DNA of 64,000 bases from Gnetum montanum (GCA_015680685.1 MNCI01011109.1:107606-171605); one strand, 5' to 3'. Positions 35,431 through 47,050 are shown, numbered from the stretch's first letter. Made by a program: numbers and translations. The notes: generated from the letters alone by a model not told the origin.

Positions 35431-36685
35431 TCATTGTTCTGTTGTGATTGGTGGAAGATATTGTGATCATCATTTATGGATGATCCTATCTAGTAGATTT
35501 CCTGATAATCCATGTGGAAAATTGTAAGGATGACTTTTTTATCATCATGAAAAGGGCTTGGTTTAGCACAATTGATGCCAAGATGGAAATAATAAACCTT
35601 TCCTTAAAAATTTCCAAGAAAAACAACTTTGAAAAATTATAGAAGAAGAGGATTCCATGCATGACGTATAGTGACATAGGATGCCATTGTATGCAGAAAA
35701 TATGGACCATAAAAAGCACATCCATTATAGCATACAAGAAGTATTCCAACATGTTATACGTTCAAAGGTGCCTATACGTAGTAGTCAAAAAATAAAAGGA
35801 AACCTAGTGACTGATAGAAGATAATAACTCTGATTTAACAATATGCATGAAACTAGTTAAGCTTCTTATAAGTGCTTATATCAATAAGATGGATGAAATG
35901 GATTAAATTAAAAGCCAACTCTTCTGGAAAGAGGTAGAACTAGATTGGGAAGAGTTAAAAATTCTTAAATATTTTAAATAAGAACCCCTTAAATTAAAAT
36001 CTTTACTGGTAATATTGGAATATGTCTTTCTTAATAATGATAAGCCAGTAATCATCAATGCTAGTCTCACTAAAGAATAGAAAGAAAAACTGCTAGAAGT
36101 TATAAAAAATGACCAATAGTTTTTTCCTAGTCATATGATGAATTAACTTGAATAGATTCATGCATGTGTCACCATCGAATCTATATAGAATCAACCATCA
36201 AACCAAAGAGAAAGCCACAAAGGGGGTTGAATCCTTAGCTAAAATAGGTTCTCATAGATGAAGTTGAAAAACTTCTTAATGTAGGATTCATTTATCTTAT
36301 AGTAGATAGTGAGTTGATAAGTCCACTTATTATTGTGCTAAATAAAGAAGGATAGTGGTGGATCTGTATAGGCTTGAAGTTGTTGAAGATGGCCATATTT
36401 AAAGGTCATTTTCTATTGTCATTATGGACCAAGTGCTAGATACAATTACAAGATTCAATTACTGCAGTTTTTTAGATGGGTATAGTGGCTATAATCAAAT
36501 CCAAATTTCACTAGAAGACTAAGCCATGATGACTTTTATAAGTCCTTGGGGAACTTTTACATATAAGAAGATGCCCTTTGGCCTTTATAATGCTTCTACA
36601 ATCTTCCAATGCTTAGTCCTAGGCATCTTTCAGTAGTAGATTAGTAGTGGTATTAAAATTTTCATGGATGACTTCTCCACCTATG
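35430..36685 (+). pseudogene. Element G protease and RT, decayed and cut
   Basis: The protease body reads GWSYLVDFLIIHVENCK (about 35470-35525), then 'RAWFSTIDAKMEI'. RT pieces follow: CSFLDGYSGYNQI in broken form (about 36460-36505), 'SPWGTFTYKKMPFGL' (about 36540-36585) and IFMDDFSTY (36659-36685). The reading matches element 1 up to that point and is then replaced by LTR E, so family 2 inserted here. Confidence 0.8.
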
Positions 36686-37707
36686 TGTTGTAGCCTACTT
36701 GCAATGCTAAGAAGAAAAGTTAGCCCTCCTTCTAGCACTAGTTAAAAGCTATTGTAGCATACTTCTAACACCGAAAAGAAACATTAGCCCTCCTTCTAGT
36801 GCCAATTAAAGGTTGTTATGGTTGAATCAAGAATAACTCTGTCACAAAGAATAAATTTTTGTTTAAACTCATTTTAGGTTGTTGCTAGTCCCTAGTACCA
36901 CCAAGGAATGGATGCCCCCAAATAGCCTCTAATGGTAAATGAGTTAATGTAACTAATTGTAAATAATAAAAGTCTATCTATGAGAAAAGAATATTAATTT
37001 AAGGAATTACTATTTTGTATATAATTGGTTATCTATCTCTTTTAGGAATCTCTTAACTTAAATAAAAAGATTAAATAGCTCTTCTATAAGTCTAGCCTTG
37101 AATTTTTCAATACATATATGAAGTAAATGAAGAGTTTTATAGAAAAATTTAATCTTCAATTCTAAGCTATCTACTAGCTAACTTCCTAAAGCAAGATCTA
37201 AAAGCTTTGCTAAACAAAGTAGGAAACCAAGGAAAAAACTTAGTCATAAAGTTTAAAATTTCCCAAAGATGAGAATTTTTCTTTTCTAAACTAATTAGGG
37301 GCTGATACTTGCTATAGCTATTGCATTCAACCAAAATAACAAAAATAAACTAAACCTTCGCTTCATAGAAAAATAGCATATTCTAAAACTAGTAATCCAT
37401 TCATATGTAGCTATGTAATACTAGTACTAGACAAAATAGGAAAAGTTAACAAATAATAAATCTTAAGCTAAGGGATAAATGGAATCTTTTTAAAATGACA
37501 CTGTCAAAGAGTCTTTTCAAGTAATTTCTTTCTAAGAGTTCTAGCCCAAAAGTCTAAAAAAAATAATCCCCTTCTTTAAAATAGTCTACTTTGAGCTTTT
37601 ATATTAGCTTTAGGTAATTACAATAGTTACAAAATTTAAAGCTAAAACCTTCTCAAGTTCTCTTCATATAAATACAATCCATTGGCTAACTGCTCAGGTT
37701 TCTAGCA
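36686..37707 (-). mobile_element. Family 2 3' LTR (LTR E)
   Basis: The LTR is about 1022 bp. On the minus strand it starts TGCTAGAAAC after an A/G-rich tract and ends GGCTACAACA. The left end contains a 64-bp unit in tandem duplicate (about 36690-36817), each with a 'TTAGCCCTCCTTCTAG' phrase. It has a TATA-like box at 37596-37606. Similar to LTR D. It belongs with ORFx copy 2, from which it is separated by the copia insertion. Confidence 0.75.
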
Positions 37708-37741
37708 GATATTCTTCATTTATTAAACTTGGAGTCCTTCT

Positions 37742-38868
37742 TAAGGATTGTTGAACTTAGAAAGGGGGTGGGGAGATGGATAAGTTCCCAAAATAAAAAA
37801 TTCTTTCAAGCAAAGCATACATCAAATTTAACATGGTTCTCCAACTTGGGTAGTACACACTTGGAGGGTAGTTTGCAAGCACACCTCTAGACTTTGTTCC
37901 TTTCAAAATGTGTTTGTAGGATATCAAACCCTATACAAGCCATAAGCTCCACTTCATAGTGATATGACAAGCTTAGAATCTGGTCTTGAAAAGCTTAGAA
38001 TGTGATTTCCAAGATCTCACAACCTTTACAACTTGAGCTCCACTCTAGAGTATTGTGGCAATATACCAACACTCAATCCCACAAGATCTCGACAAGCTCA
38101 ATCAAGATGCCTTCCCGTAAGAAGCACATCAACCCTGCACAAAAACAATAGGGAACAACAATCATAAGGAAAGAATGCAACTAAGTTTTTTGATCCTTAC
38201 AATTTGAGGTATAGCTCACTTTAACCAATTACAACAAACAAAAGATTGTAGAATGAGGAACAATAATGATTACAATGATTGATTGATGAATAAAATGAAA
38301 GTACACAATGCTTACCATTTTCCCAATGAGAATGAAGTCTTCTTATAGCCAATATGCTTCTGAAATCATCTCAGAATCTATGCAATTACTAGTTAATGAT
38401 CATTAGAGGTGTCTTCTATGAGATAGAGATGCCTTCTTGTAATGGACCTTCATTCTAGCAAGATGTCTTCTTCAAGACTAAGATATCTTTCTACATCAGA
38501 CCTTCATTCTACAGAGATATCATCTTCTCATGAAAGATTTCTTTCTCTCTAGAAAGATGTCTACTACTTTCTAGAGATGTCTTCTCCTATGTTGCCTTCA
38601 ATTTTGCTAAGACATCTTCTTTTTCTTTTAGACATCTTTACTTCATGGTAGACATCTATTGTTTCTACAAGACATCTTCTCTAAAAATAATTCTTTAATG
38701 CTAAGGCTTCCTTCTGAGGTTTGAAGTCTTTGTTCCTTGTCCATGTTCTTAAACTTCCACATGCCTTCTTATCTTAATCCAAGTCCTACAAACACAACAA
38801 CTACACAAATGCACAAACATCTTTGTGCTTTATTTTTCTTAATGTTTTGACATACAAAAAGGTTAGCA
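37742..38868 (-). mobile_element. 3' LTR of the copia element
   Basis: 1127 bp, plus-strand bounds TAAGGATTG to GGTTAGCA. It contains a run of GA(C/T)(A/G)TCTTCT-type motifs (about 38410-38690) upstream of a minus-strand TATA-like box (complement of 38341-38347). Confidence 0.8.
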
Positions 38869-38882
38869 ATCTTCCCATTTTT
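38869..38882 (-). promoter_or_regulatory. Polypurine tract of the copia element
   Basis: The minus strand reads AAAAATGGGAAGAT directly before the 3' LTR. Confidence 0.75.
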
Positions 38883-39096
38883 GGTAATGTCCAAAACTTA
38901 AGAAAATTGATTAGTCTATATTACATTATTGTAATATATAAAATACTTCTTCCCCTTTTTTAACATGACCAAAAGGAAGGTGAGCCAAGCTCCCCCTAAA
39001 TAGGTACATATATAAATATTTGTTTTTGTGTTTTTTCTATCTATTTTTTTTTTTGAGTAATAAAGATAGAAATAATAGAAGGACTTACATGATAGG

Positions 39097-39314
39097 TGAT
39101 GAGACAAGATTTGCACTAGGCTGCGATATCGCGTACGCGATATCGCTTCTTCTCCTGCAATATCGCGTACGCGATATCGCGTCCCGCCGCCATNAACGAT
39201 TAACCTCAAGTGTTTCTTGTGGCGTTAAGGCATTTAGTCTGCGGAGTTCGACCGGATCGCGCGTGTACGCTCGTATTCGTATGGTGGAGTGTAGGGGTAC
39301 CTCGCCACTCATCA
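39097..39314 (+). mobile_element. TGATGAG-family LTR copy with ATAGG target duplication, internally missing
   Basis: It starts TGATGAG and ends CTCATCA, flanked by ATAGG at 39092-39096 and 39315-39319. Only 218 bp are present, against about 800-990 in related copies. The missing TATA-to-U5 middle falls at the single N (39194), so the assembly has probably collapsed it. It contains a perfect 24-bp palindrome (39123-39146) and a near-identical one at 39157-39180. It lies just past the copia RNase H end. Confidence 0.9.
39194..39194. other. Single N inside an LTR
   Basis: This replaces the stretch that in the 43168 copy runs from the TATA box through a 630-N gap. Length unknown. Confidence 0.9.
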
Positions 39315-39319
39315 ATAGG

Positions 39320-40760
39320 ACAAGGTCCTATCCACATATCTTTGCACAGAGAAGTTAACTGGCATTCATCTAGAGGTTTGGTAAAAGCATTAGCTAGTTG
39401 ACTCTTTGTTCCAATAAACTCTAGTCTTACATGTCCACATTGTGTATGTTCTCGTATAAAGTGATGGTGAATCTCAATATGTTTGGTACAAGGATCTTAG
39501 ATGGGATTTTTTTTCATATTGATAGCACTTTTGTTGTTGCAGTAAATAGTTGTTGAGTCTACTTTTACTCCTAAATCTTTAAGAGTTTCTTTCATCTAAC
39601 GTAATTCAACACAACAACTACCAGTAAGAATATATGCAGCTTCCACCATTGAGAGAGTTGTAGAAGTTTGCTTCTTAGTTTTCCAAGAAACAAGACTTCT
39701 CCCCAAGAAGAAATAGCTTCCAATCATGCTATGATGATCATTAGAACAACGTGCCCAATCTACATCATAATATTTAGCAAGATTGAGTGGAGAATCCTTT
39801 GGATACCAAAGGCCCCAATTAGCAGTACCTTTTAAATAATGGAAAATACATTTAAAAGCCTTGTAATGAGATTCCTTTGGAGCTGACTAATATCTAGCAT
39901 ACAATCCTACACTTAAAGCTATATCTAGTCTAGTAGCAGTTAAATAAAGAAGACTACCTATCATACCTCTATAAAGCTTGAGATCAACATACTTACTTTG
40001 ATCATCTTTGATAAGTTTAGAATTTATAGGCATAGGAGTACCTTTAAGTTTAACATTAGCTAAGTTATATTTGAACAAGAGCTCTTTTGCATATTTGGTT
40101 TGATAAATAAATGTTCCATCAATTTTTTGATAAATTTGAAACCCAAGAAATTTCTTGATTTCTCCTAGCATGCTTATTCAGACTGCATAAGATCAAAAAA
40201 AGTCCATACAAATAATTTCATTAGTGTCATCAAAAATAGTATCATCAACATAAATTTAAACTATTAGAAGATCTTTTTCTTCTCTTTTAAGAAACAAAGT
40301 AACATTAGCTTTACCTCTTTCAAAACCATTCGATGTAAGGTGTTGAGAGAGTCTATCATACCAAGCTCTTGGAGATTGTTTAAGATCATAAAGAGCTTTC
40401 TTGAGCTTGTAGACATAATTAGGTTTGATGGAATCAACAAATTCTTTAGGTTGTTCAATGTAAAGTTCTTGTATGGTTCCATTAAAGAAAACACTTTTAA
40501 CATCCATTTGATAGAGCTTGGTGTTTTTAATGCTAGCATAGACAAGAAGAAGTCTAATATATTCTAGCCTAGCAACAGGAGCAAAAGTTTCATCAAAATC
40601 AATTTCTTCTTGTTGGTTGTACCCTTTGGCAATCAATCTAGCCTTATTTTTAATGATTTTTTCATTTTTGTTAGTCTTGTTTCTAAAGACCCTTGTTGTT
40701 CCAATAATAGGTTTATCATCAAGCCTACGTATCAATTTCCATACATCATTTTTGACAAAT
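39320..40760 (-). pseudogene. Copia reverse transcriptase and RNase H
   Basis: The minus strand gives RT in long open pieces: 40256-40735 (KARLIAKGYNQQEEIDFDET, then YQMDVKSVFFNG and 'YKLKKALYDLKQSPRAWYDR'), then IYVDDTIFDD (about 40230-40255), then 39887-40171 (FLGFQIYQK, GMIGSLLYLTATRLDI). RNase H follows to about 39320 with 'KHIEIHHHFIREH' and QLANAFTKPLDECQL. YVDD is intact as a motif. Stops occur at several places, for example before IYVDD and in RNase H (NPI-stop-DPC). The closing MWIG segment lies right beside the nested LTR. Confidence 0.9.
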
Positions 40761-42430
40761 TAATTGAGTTCATCTTGCATAGCAAAAATCCATCCTTCCT
40801 CGCCTTTCAAGTTGGGAGAGATATGTAGAAAAAGCACAAATCTCTTTGATTTGACTTCTAGTACAAACACCATCATGAACTTCCCCAATAACATCATTAA
40901 GAGAGTGATTTTTTCTGAGTCTAGGTACTTTTGGTTGAGTGGGGAATATCTCTTTTTTATCATCATTTTCTTCTTCATGATCACTACCAAATTCTAAAAC
41001 TTTATCATCTTGTACTTGAGTGGGGCTTGACAATTTTTGAATGTGAACAACTTCATCATTAGGTTGAGCTAAAGTGATGTCATGATCATCTATTTTAACA
41101 TTTATGGTTTCCTCTACTATATTTTTTTTTTTTTAACACTTTGTAAGCTTTACTTACTAGAGAATATCCTAAGAAAATTCCTTCATTGATTTTCACATCA
41201 AACTTTCTCAATTTATCCTTATAATTTAAAAAATAAGCTACTGATGGTTTTCTACCAGTACATAATTCATAAGGATTTTTTAAAGTAAATCTTCTTACTA
41301 GAACTCTACTGGATACATAGTAAGAAGTGTTGATGGCTTCAACCTAGAAGTGATGAGGAAGACTTTAATCAATTAATATGGTTCTTCCCAACTCGTTTAG
41401 GATTCTATTTCTTCATTTAGCTATGCCATTTTATTGAGGATTTGTTATAGCAAAGAATTTATATAGAATACCATTCATTTAACAAAATTTTTTAAACTTT
41501 GCATTTTTTGAATTCACCTCCATTGTCACTTCGAATCACTTTAATACCATATCCCTTTTCTTTCTAGATCTGATTACTAATTCTCAAAAGAAGATCAAAT
41601 ACCTCATCTTTATGATGTTAAAATACAACCCAAGTAAAGTGAGAATAATCATCAAAAATGGTCAAAAACCATCTTTTCTTTCCCAAGCTATGAGTTTGAA
41701 TTGGACCAACCACATCCATATGAAACAGATCTAAGGGACCAGTAGTAGAAATACAATTTTTCTTAGCAAATTTTACCCTTGTTTTTTCCTTTTATGAAAA
41801 GCTTCACATGTATTTAGATTGAATTCTTTAAGCTTTGGGAGATCACGAATCATTTTCTTTGATACCAAGGTTTGAAAAATTTCCTTATTTATGTTACCCA
41901 AATTTCTATGCCAAAGATGTGTATCATCTACACAACTTAGTAAGCACTTCAATTCAAGGTTGGGAAAATTTCAAAAAATAGTGGTATAAACATTTCCTTT
42001 TCTAGTTCCTTCTATCACAACATTTCCTGTAGATAAATCTTGTATTCTATAATTTTATTTGGAAAAAGTAACATTGAAATTTATCACAAAGTTGACTAAG
42101 ACTAAGAAGACTATTTCTTAATCCATTCACAAAAAAAAACTTTTTTATAGTTGGTAATCCCTTACCTTTACCTCCATGGTACCAATACCTATAATAGGTG
42201 CTTCCATAGTGTGTTCAAACCTAACTATTTCATAATTTTGTTCCATGAAGTTGCTGGAGTAGGATTTGCCACCTATTATGTGCCTTGAGCACCTACTATG
42301 AATATACCATGTGCTAGATTTGTCATTAGAAGAGTAATTTGAGCCATTAAGTTCTTTTCAAAATTTTCTTCTTTCCTTTTCCAAACCTGCATGGTTTTCA
42401 TTCTAGGCTACTTTTGCAAAGACCAAGAGT
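40760..42430 (-). pseudogene. Copia integrase, GAG-pre-integrase and protease remnant
   Basis: From right to left the minus strand reads a protease active-site relic 'WYIHSRCSRH' (about 42300-42335), a GAG-pre-integrase segment 'LWHRNLGNINKEIFQTL' (about 41885-41930) and the integrase core. The core has 'FLTIFDDYSHFTWVVF' (about 41630-41680) and RSDNGGEF (about 41515-41540). An acidic RT linker follows (40770-41033). The usual protease Asp-Ser-Gly has become His-Ser-Arg. Integrase contains many stops. Confidence 0.85.
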
Positions 42431-42579
42431 AGTAATGTAGTATAAGATAGTAAAAAGCTTGAATATGACTGTATTTTCCATAAAAAAAAGCATTTCAAGA
42501 TTTTTGGTTTAGAAGTTCTATCAAACCTAGATAAATTTTCCATTTAGTCTTTGGACTTTTCCATAAAGTTCTTATTCAT

Positions 42580-42939
42580 CTACTCAAGTACATTTGTTAG
42601 TTTTTGAATCTCAGTCCTAAGGTCTAAGTTTTCTTTTTTAAGATAAAGGCATTCCTCATCTAGAATGTTAATTTTCATTTTCTTGATATATAAAGAGTCT
42701 TTTATTTCAATACACAAATTTTGGAAAGAAAGAATCTCATTACAAAATATTCCATACCTTTCTTCAAAATTACGATCACTATTTAACTTCCAAGAGTAGA
42801 TACTTTGATTTCTAAAAGGAATGAATGAAATGAAGGATTTACCTTTTTGGTAGATGTGATACAGAAATTGGATAAAGTTGTTGATAAAGCACATTAGTCT
42901 TCTTAACCAAGTATGTCTAGTGTTGATAACACCTTCCAT
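42580..42939 (-). pseudogene. Copia gag remnant
   Basis: The open segment begins MEGVINTRH just after the primer site, the expected place of gag, and ends in a coiled-coil-like run (ECLYLKKENLDLRTEIQKL). The gag-to-protease distance is only about 0.6 kb, and no zinc knuckle was found, so much of gag has been deleted. Confidence 0.6.
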
Positions 42940-42980
42940 TATTCACTCTTAGAGATTGATGTAGAATACAAGAATACCAA

Positions 42981-42992
42981 GCTTCGATACCA
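42981..42992 (-). promoter_or_regulatory. Copia primer binding site, initiator tRNA-Met type
   Basis: The minus strand reads TGGTATCGAAGC two bases after the LTR end, close to the standard TGGTATCAGAGC. Confidence 0.8.
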
Positions 42993-43167
42993 CTTGAGGA
43001 TCATTGAACTTGGAAGGTGGGGGATGAATAAGTTCCCCAATTAAAAAATTCTTAGGCAAAGCACACAACAAATTTAACATTGTTTCCCAACTTTGGCAGT
43101 CCACACTCTAACGATAGCTCGCAAGCATACCTTCAAACTTTGTTCCTTCCAAAATGTGGTTGGAAGG

Positions 43168-44075
43168 TGATGAGACGTGACATGCACTGTGTCGTGATAT
43201 CGCTGCCACCGAGATATCGCATTCCATGCGATATCGCGTATGCAATATCGCGTCTGTCCCTGCGATATCGCGTACGCGATATCGTGGTCCGCCGCCATAT
43301 CTATAAATAAGAGGNNNNNNNNNNNNNNNNNNNNNNNNNNNNNNNNNNNNNNNNNNNNNNNNNNNNNNNNNNNNNNNNNNNNNNNNNNNNNNNNNNNNNN
43401 NNNNNNNNNNNNNNNNNNNNNNNNNNNNNNNNNNNNNNNNNNNNNNNNNNNNNNNNNNNNNNNNNNNNNNNNNNNNNNNNNNNNNNNNNNNNNNNNNNNN
43501 NNNNNNNNNNNNNNNNNNNNNNNNNNNNNNNNNNNNNNNNNNNNNNNNNNNNNNNNNNNNNNNNNNNNNNNNNNNNNNNNNNNNNNNNNNNNNNNNNNNN
43601 NNNNNNNNNNNNNNNNNNNNNNNNNNNNNNNNNNNNNNNNNNNNNNNNNNNNNNNNNNNNNNNNNNNNNNNNNNNNNNNNNNNNNNNNNNNNNNNNNNNN
43701 NNNNNNNNNNNNNNNNNNNNNNNNNNNNNNNNNNNNNNNNNNNNNNNNNNNNNNNNNNNNNNNNNNNNNNNNNNNNNNNNNNNNNNNNNNNNNNNNNNNN
43801 NNNNNNNNNNNNNNNNNNNNNNNNNNNNNNNNNNNNNNNNNNNNNNNNNNNNNNNNNNNNNNNNNNNNNNNNNNNNNNNNNNNNNNNNNNNNNNNNNNNN
43901 NNNNNNNNNNNNNNNNNNNNNNNNNNNNNNNNNNNNNNNNNNNNGGAAGACAACAAACGATTAACCCCAAGTGTTTCTTGTGGTGTTAAGGCATTTAGTC
44001 TGCGGAGTTCGACCGGATCACGCGTGCACGCTCATATTCGTATGGTTGAGTGTAGGGGTACCTCGCCACTCATCA
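43168..44075 (+). mobile_element. TGATGAG-family LTR copy with GAAGG target duplication
   Basis: It starts TGATGAG and ends CTCATCA, flanked by GAAGG at 43163-43167 and 44076-44080. It contains GATATCGCG palindromes (43195-43285), a TATAAATA box (43302-43309) and a 630-N gap (43315-43944). It may be a solo LTR or a larger element whose interior is hidden in the gap. Confidence 0.9.
43315..43944. other. Assembly gap (630 N)
   Basis: Gap inside a nested LTR. The long frames spanning it on both strands are artefacts. Confidence 0.99.
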
Positions 44076-45030
44076 GAAGGGTACCACATCCTATACAAGC
44101 TCTAAGTTCCACTCCAAACTAATTTGATGCTATGAATCACTTAACCCTACAAGGTTCCAACAAGCTTAGAATGTGATTTCTAGGATCCCACAACCTTTAC
44201 AACTTGAGCTCCACTCTGGAGTGTTGTGCCACTACACCAACACTCAATCCCATAGGATCCCAACAAGCTCAAGCAAGATGCCTTCTCACAAGAAGCACAT
44301 CAACCTCACAGGGAAACAATAGAGAACAAAAATCACAAGGAAATAATGCAACTAAGTTTGTTGATCCTTGCACTTTGAGGTACAACTCACTTTGACCAAT
44401 TACAATAGACAAAAGATTGTACAACGAGGAACAACAATGATTAAAATGATTATTTGATGAATATAATGAAAGTACACAATGCTTGTCCTTTTTCCAATGA
44501 GAATGAAGTCTTTTTATAGTTAATATGCTTCCAAAATCATCTTAGAATTAGTGCAATGGCTAGTTAGTGATCACTTGAGACATCTTCTCTAAGAAAAATA
44601 TGTCTTTCTATAATGGAAATTCATTCTTGAAAGACATCTTCTACAAGACTAAGACATCTTTCTACTTCAAACCTTCATTTTGCAAAGACCTCTTCTTCTC
44701 ATGAAAGATGTCTTTCTCTCCAAAAAGACACCTATTATTTTTTAGAGACATCTTCTCCTATGCTACCTTCAATTCTGCTAAGATGTCTTCTTTTCCTTGG
44801 AGACATCATCACTTGATGGTAGACATCTGATGTTTCTACAAGATGTCTTCTCTGAAAATAATTTTTCAATGCTAAGGCTTCCTTTTGAGCCTGGAAGTTT
44901 TTGTTCCTTATCCATGTTCTTAAACTTCCACATGCCTTCTTGTCTTAATCCAAGTCCTACAAACACAAAAACACACAAACATCCTTATGCTCCATTTTTC
45001 TTAATGTTTTGACATACCAAAATCTCAACA

Positions 45031-46883
45031 CTTCCATTGTTAATTATTGGGATAGTTTCCCATGATTAATGAGATCCTTGATAGCTTGATCCATTGAATC
45101 TAGCTTAAATCTATCAAGCTCCTTAATAACTTCTTTTGCACTACTTTTTCAAAAGTTTTATTTTTATTACTGAATCATTTATTTTAATCAAAGAAGCTCT
45201 TGTACAAGAATAGTCTTGTTCAAACTCTAACTTCTTCTAGGCAATCTCACACATGATTTCTATAATAGTTATCATCATTGAATCAAGGGAGCCTTGCTTA
45301 TACTAGGGCAACTATTCTTATTTAGCTATGGTTGGTTCATATAATTCATGAATCCTCCCTTATATTTATATGAATATGACCTACTTCTCTCTTATTTTTA
45401 TGATCTCCTTCCTTGTCTCTCATATCCATTTCTTACTATACTCCATCCTATTCATTATCTTCTTAAAGTTTGAAATGGCTAGATGAGAGTAATTTGGATC
45501 TTTTTCCTTTTTGGTTTATTCTAGTTTAGAGTAGGTGACACCAATCTTTCTTCCATTTTTGCTACTTCATGTTCTTTGTTCTCTAGTAATGATTCCTTAA
45601 TGGTTATCATTACTTTAATCTATTCATTTTTCTCTTTTAAGCTCTTCATTTATTCTTGTAATTTAGATGTTTTCTTCTCATTCTATAGCAAAAAGTCTTG
45701 TACCTTAGCTATCTAATTATCTACTATTTGTTTCAAGTCTTTAACCAAAGTAGCTATGGTACTCAACATCTATCCATGCAACATTGTGAGTTTTTACCTT
45801 TCTATTTATAGGTTATCTTCCTTGTACTAGAAGATGACATTAGCCTCTATCTCAAGGATAGTAGGAAGCTTTTGGCTCACTATAATTCTACCTCCTTTCT
45901 CTTTAATTCTAAATGATTGAGCTACTCCTTTGATTAAATAACTAGATGGAAAAGGAAGAGCTAAGAATGAGCTTTTTCCTTCTTTCTATTGTTGTTGTTG
46001 AAGTTCTAGAAGCTAATTTTATTATTATTATTGTATCAATTTTGTTGTTCTGATTATTGCAGCTACTCTTTCTCTACTTGTACTCAATCAACCCTGGCCT
46101 TTCTTATGGCTCTTGCTCTAGCATATACTTTCCCATTGAGTGAAAACCTTTCATAAGGAATAAAGTTTTCTGGCTCTAGTAGCTTCCATGAGAAATAATT
46201 CTCTTCCATTATTATTAGGTGCTCTTTTGAAAAATCTCTTACCAAAGGATGTTCTTTGTCTTTCATCCATCTGCAAACTTCAATTACATGGATATCGCAA
46301 GTTGAAGCCAGCAACTTCATTGATAAGATATTCTTAAGATGCACTAGAGCTTCTTTCTTGGGCTAGTTAACCTCTCTGTTAGAAGTCTTAAGATATACTA
46401 TGTTAGTATCATTAGGCTAATGAAATTTCCTAGTCTTTGCCATAGAATAAATTCTCTTCTGGGCTAGAAGAAAACTACACTACTCCCTATAGCTTCTGGA
46501 CATGATCCTTAAATGGCTAGAATAAGTGAATTTTCAAAAGCCAAATTTTAGGAGGAAATATTTTCTATGATTGTAATCATATCTAAGGAGGCTTTTTCAC
46601 ATCTATCTTCCAACTTCTAGTATGAACAAATAAAGAGCTATGAACCTTGATAACTTAGATGCTCTATCCTCAAAAATTGCTATCAAAATTTGGGTGTAGC
46701 AAGCATGAAGAAAGATGACTCAATGAAATTTTTCCCTAAATTCATTTATTATTTTCTAGATTACCCTAGATAAAAAAGCTTCTAAAATCAACTTGATCAG
46801 CTGGGAATAAATACAATTCATTAGAAATTCCAAAGACTGTGCATCAAAGAATCTCCTTTCATAAATGATTGGAAAGAACTCAT
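45031..46883 (-). pseudogene. Unidentified 3' ORF of family 2 (ORFx), copy 2
   Basis: Unrecognised protein, similar to 24300-26100. The best open piece is 46084-46344 (WMKDKEHPLVRDFSKEHLI, then ENYFSWKLLEPENF, RFSLNGKVYARAR). The 45540-45790 part corresponds to the coiled-coil-like C-terminal region of copy 1. It is separated from LTR E only by the copia insertion and is cut on the right at about 46883, where unrelated Tat-type DNA starts. Stops are frequent but fewer than in copy 1. Confidence 0.6.
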
Positions 46884-46899
46884 ACTCAATTTTCTATAG

Positions 46900-47050
46900 T
46901 TTTACACTTTGTCAATTTTTTGTAGTTTCCATACTTAGCCATGTTTCTACATTTTTACACTTAGCCATTTTTATACTTAGCCATTTTTCTACTACTAGTA
47001 GACCTAGTCATTTTTCTACAGTTTTCAAAGTTAGCTATTTTTTGCAAATA
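46900..47050. repeat. Short tandem repeat (ACTTAGCCATTTTTCTAC type)
   Basis: About six degenerate copies of an 18-26 bp unit containing 'AGCCATTTTTCTAC'. Confidence 0.75.

Larger units (their letters stand above)
37742..45030 (-). mobile_element. SIRE-like Ty1/copia element, complete between LTRs but decayed
   Basis: Two similar LTRs (37742-38868 and 42995-45030), an initiator tRNA-Met-like primer site, a polypurine tract, and pol in copia order (protease, integrase, RT, RNase H) on the minus strand. The flanks CTTCT (37737-37741) and CTTCC (45031-45035) look like a decayed 5-bp target duplication. The family 2 sequence also reads continuously across the insertion when compared with 24250-24330. 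Two TGATGAG-family LTRs are nested inside. RT wording fits the SIRE/Maximus lineage. Confidence 0.85.
42995..45030 (-). mobile_element. 5' LTR of the copia element, interrupted by a nested LTR
   Basis: Plus-strand bounds TGAGGATC to CTCAACA. Without the nested LTR and its duplication (43168-44080) it is about 1123 bp, matching the 3' LTR. GA(C/T)(A/G)TCTTCT-type motifs at 44575-44850 precede a minus-strand TATAAAAA (44511-44518). Confidence 0.85.

Noticed and set aside
35486-35752. 88-residue minus-strand ORF
   Set aside because: Antisense of the plus-strand protease of element G, which has the clear domain similarity.
39120-39185. GATATCGCG palindromes as a CRISPR array or centromeric satellite
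   Set aside because: They occur as two copies within each LTR U3, with no regular spacers or long tandem arrays, and are explained as part of the LTR.
43074-43970. Long open frames of 250-300 residues on both strands
   Set aside because: They consist almost wholly of N and exist only because N carries no stops.
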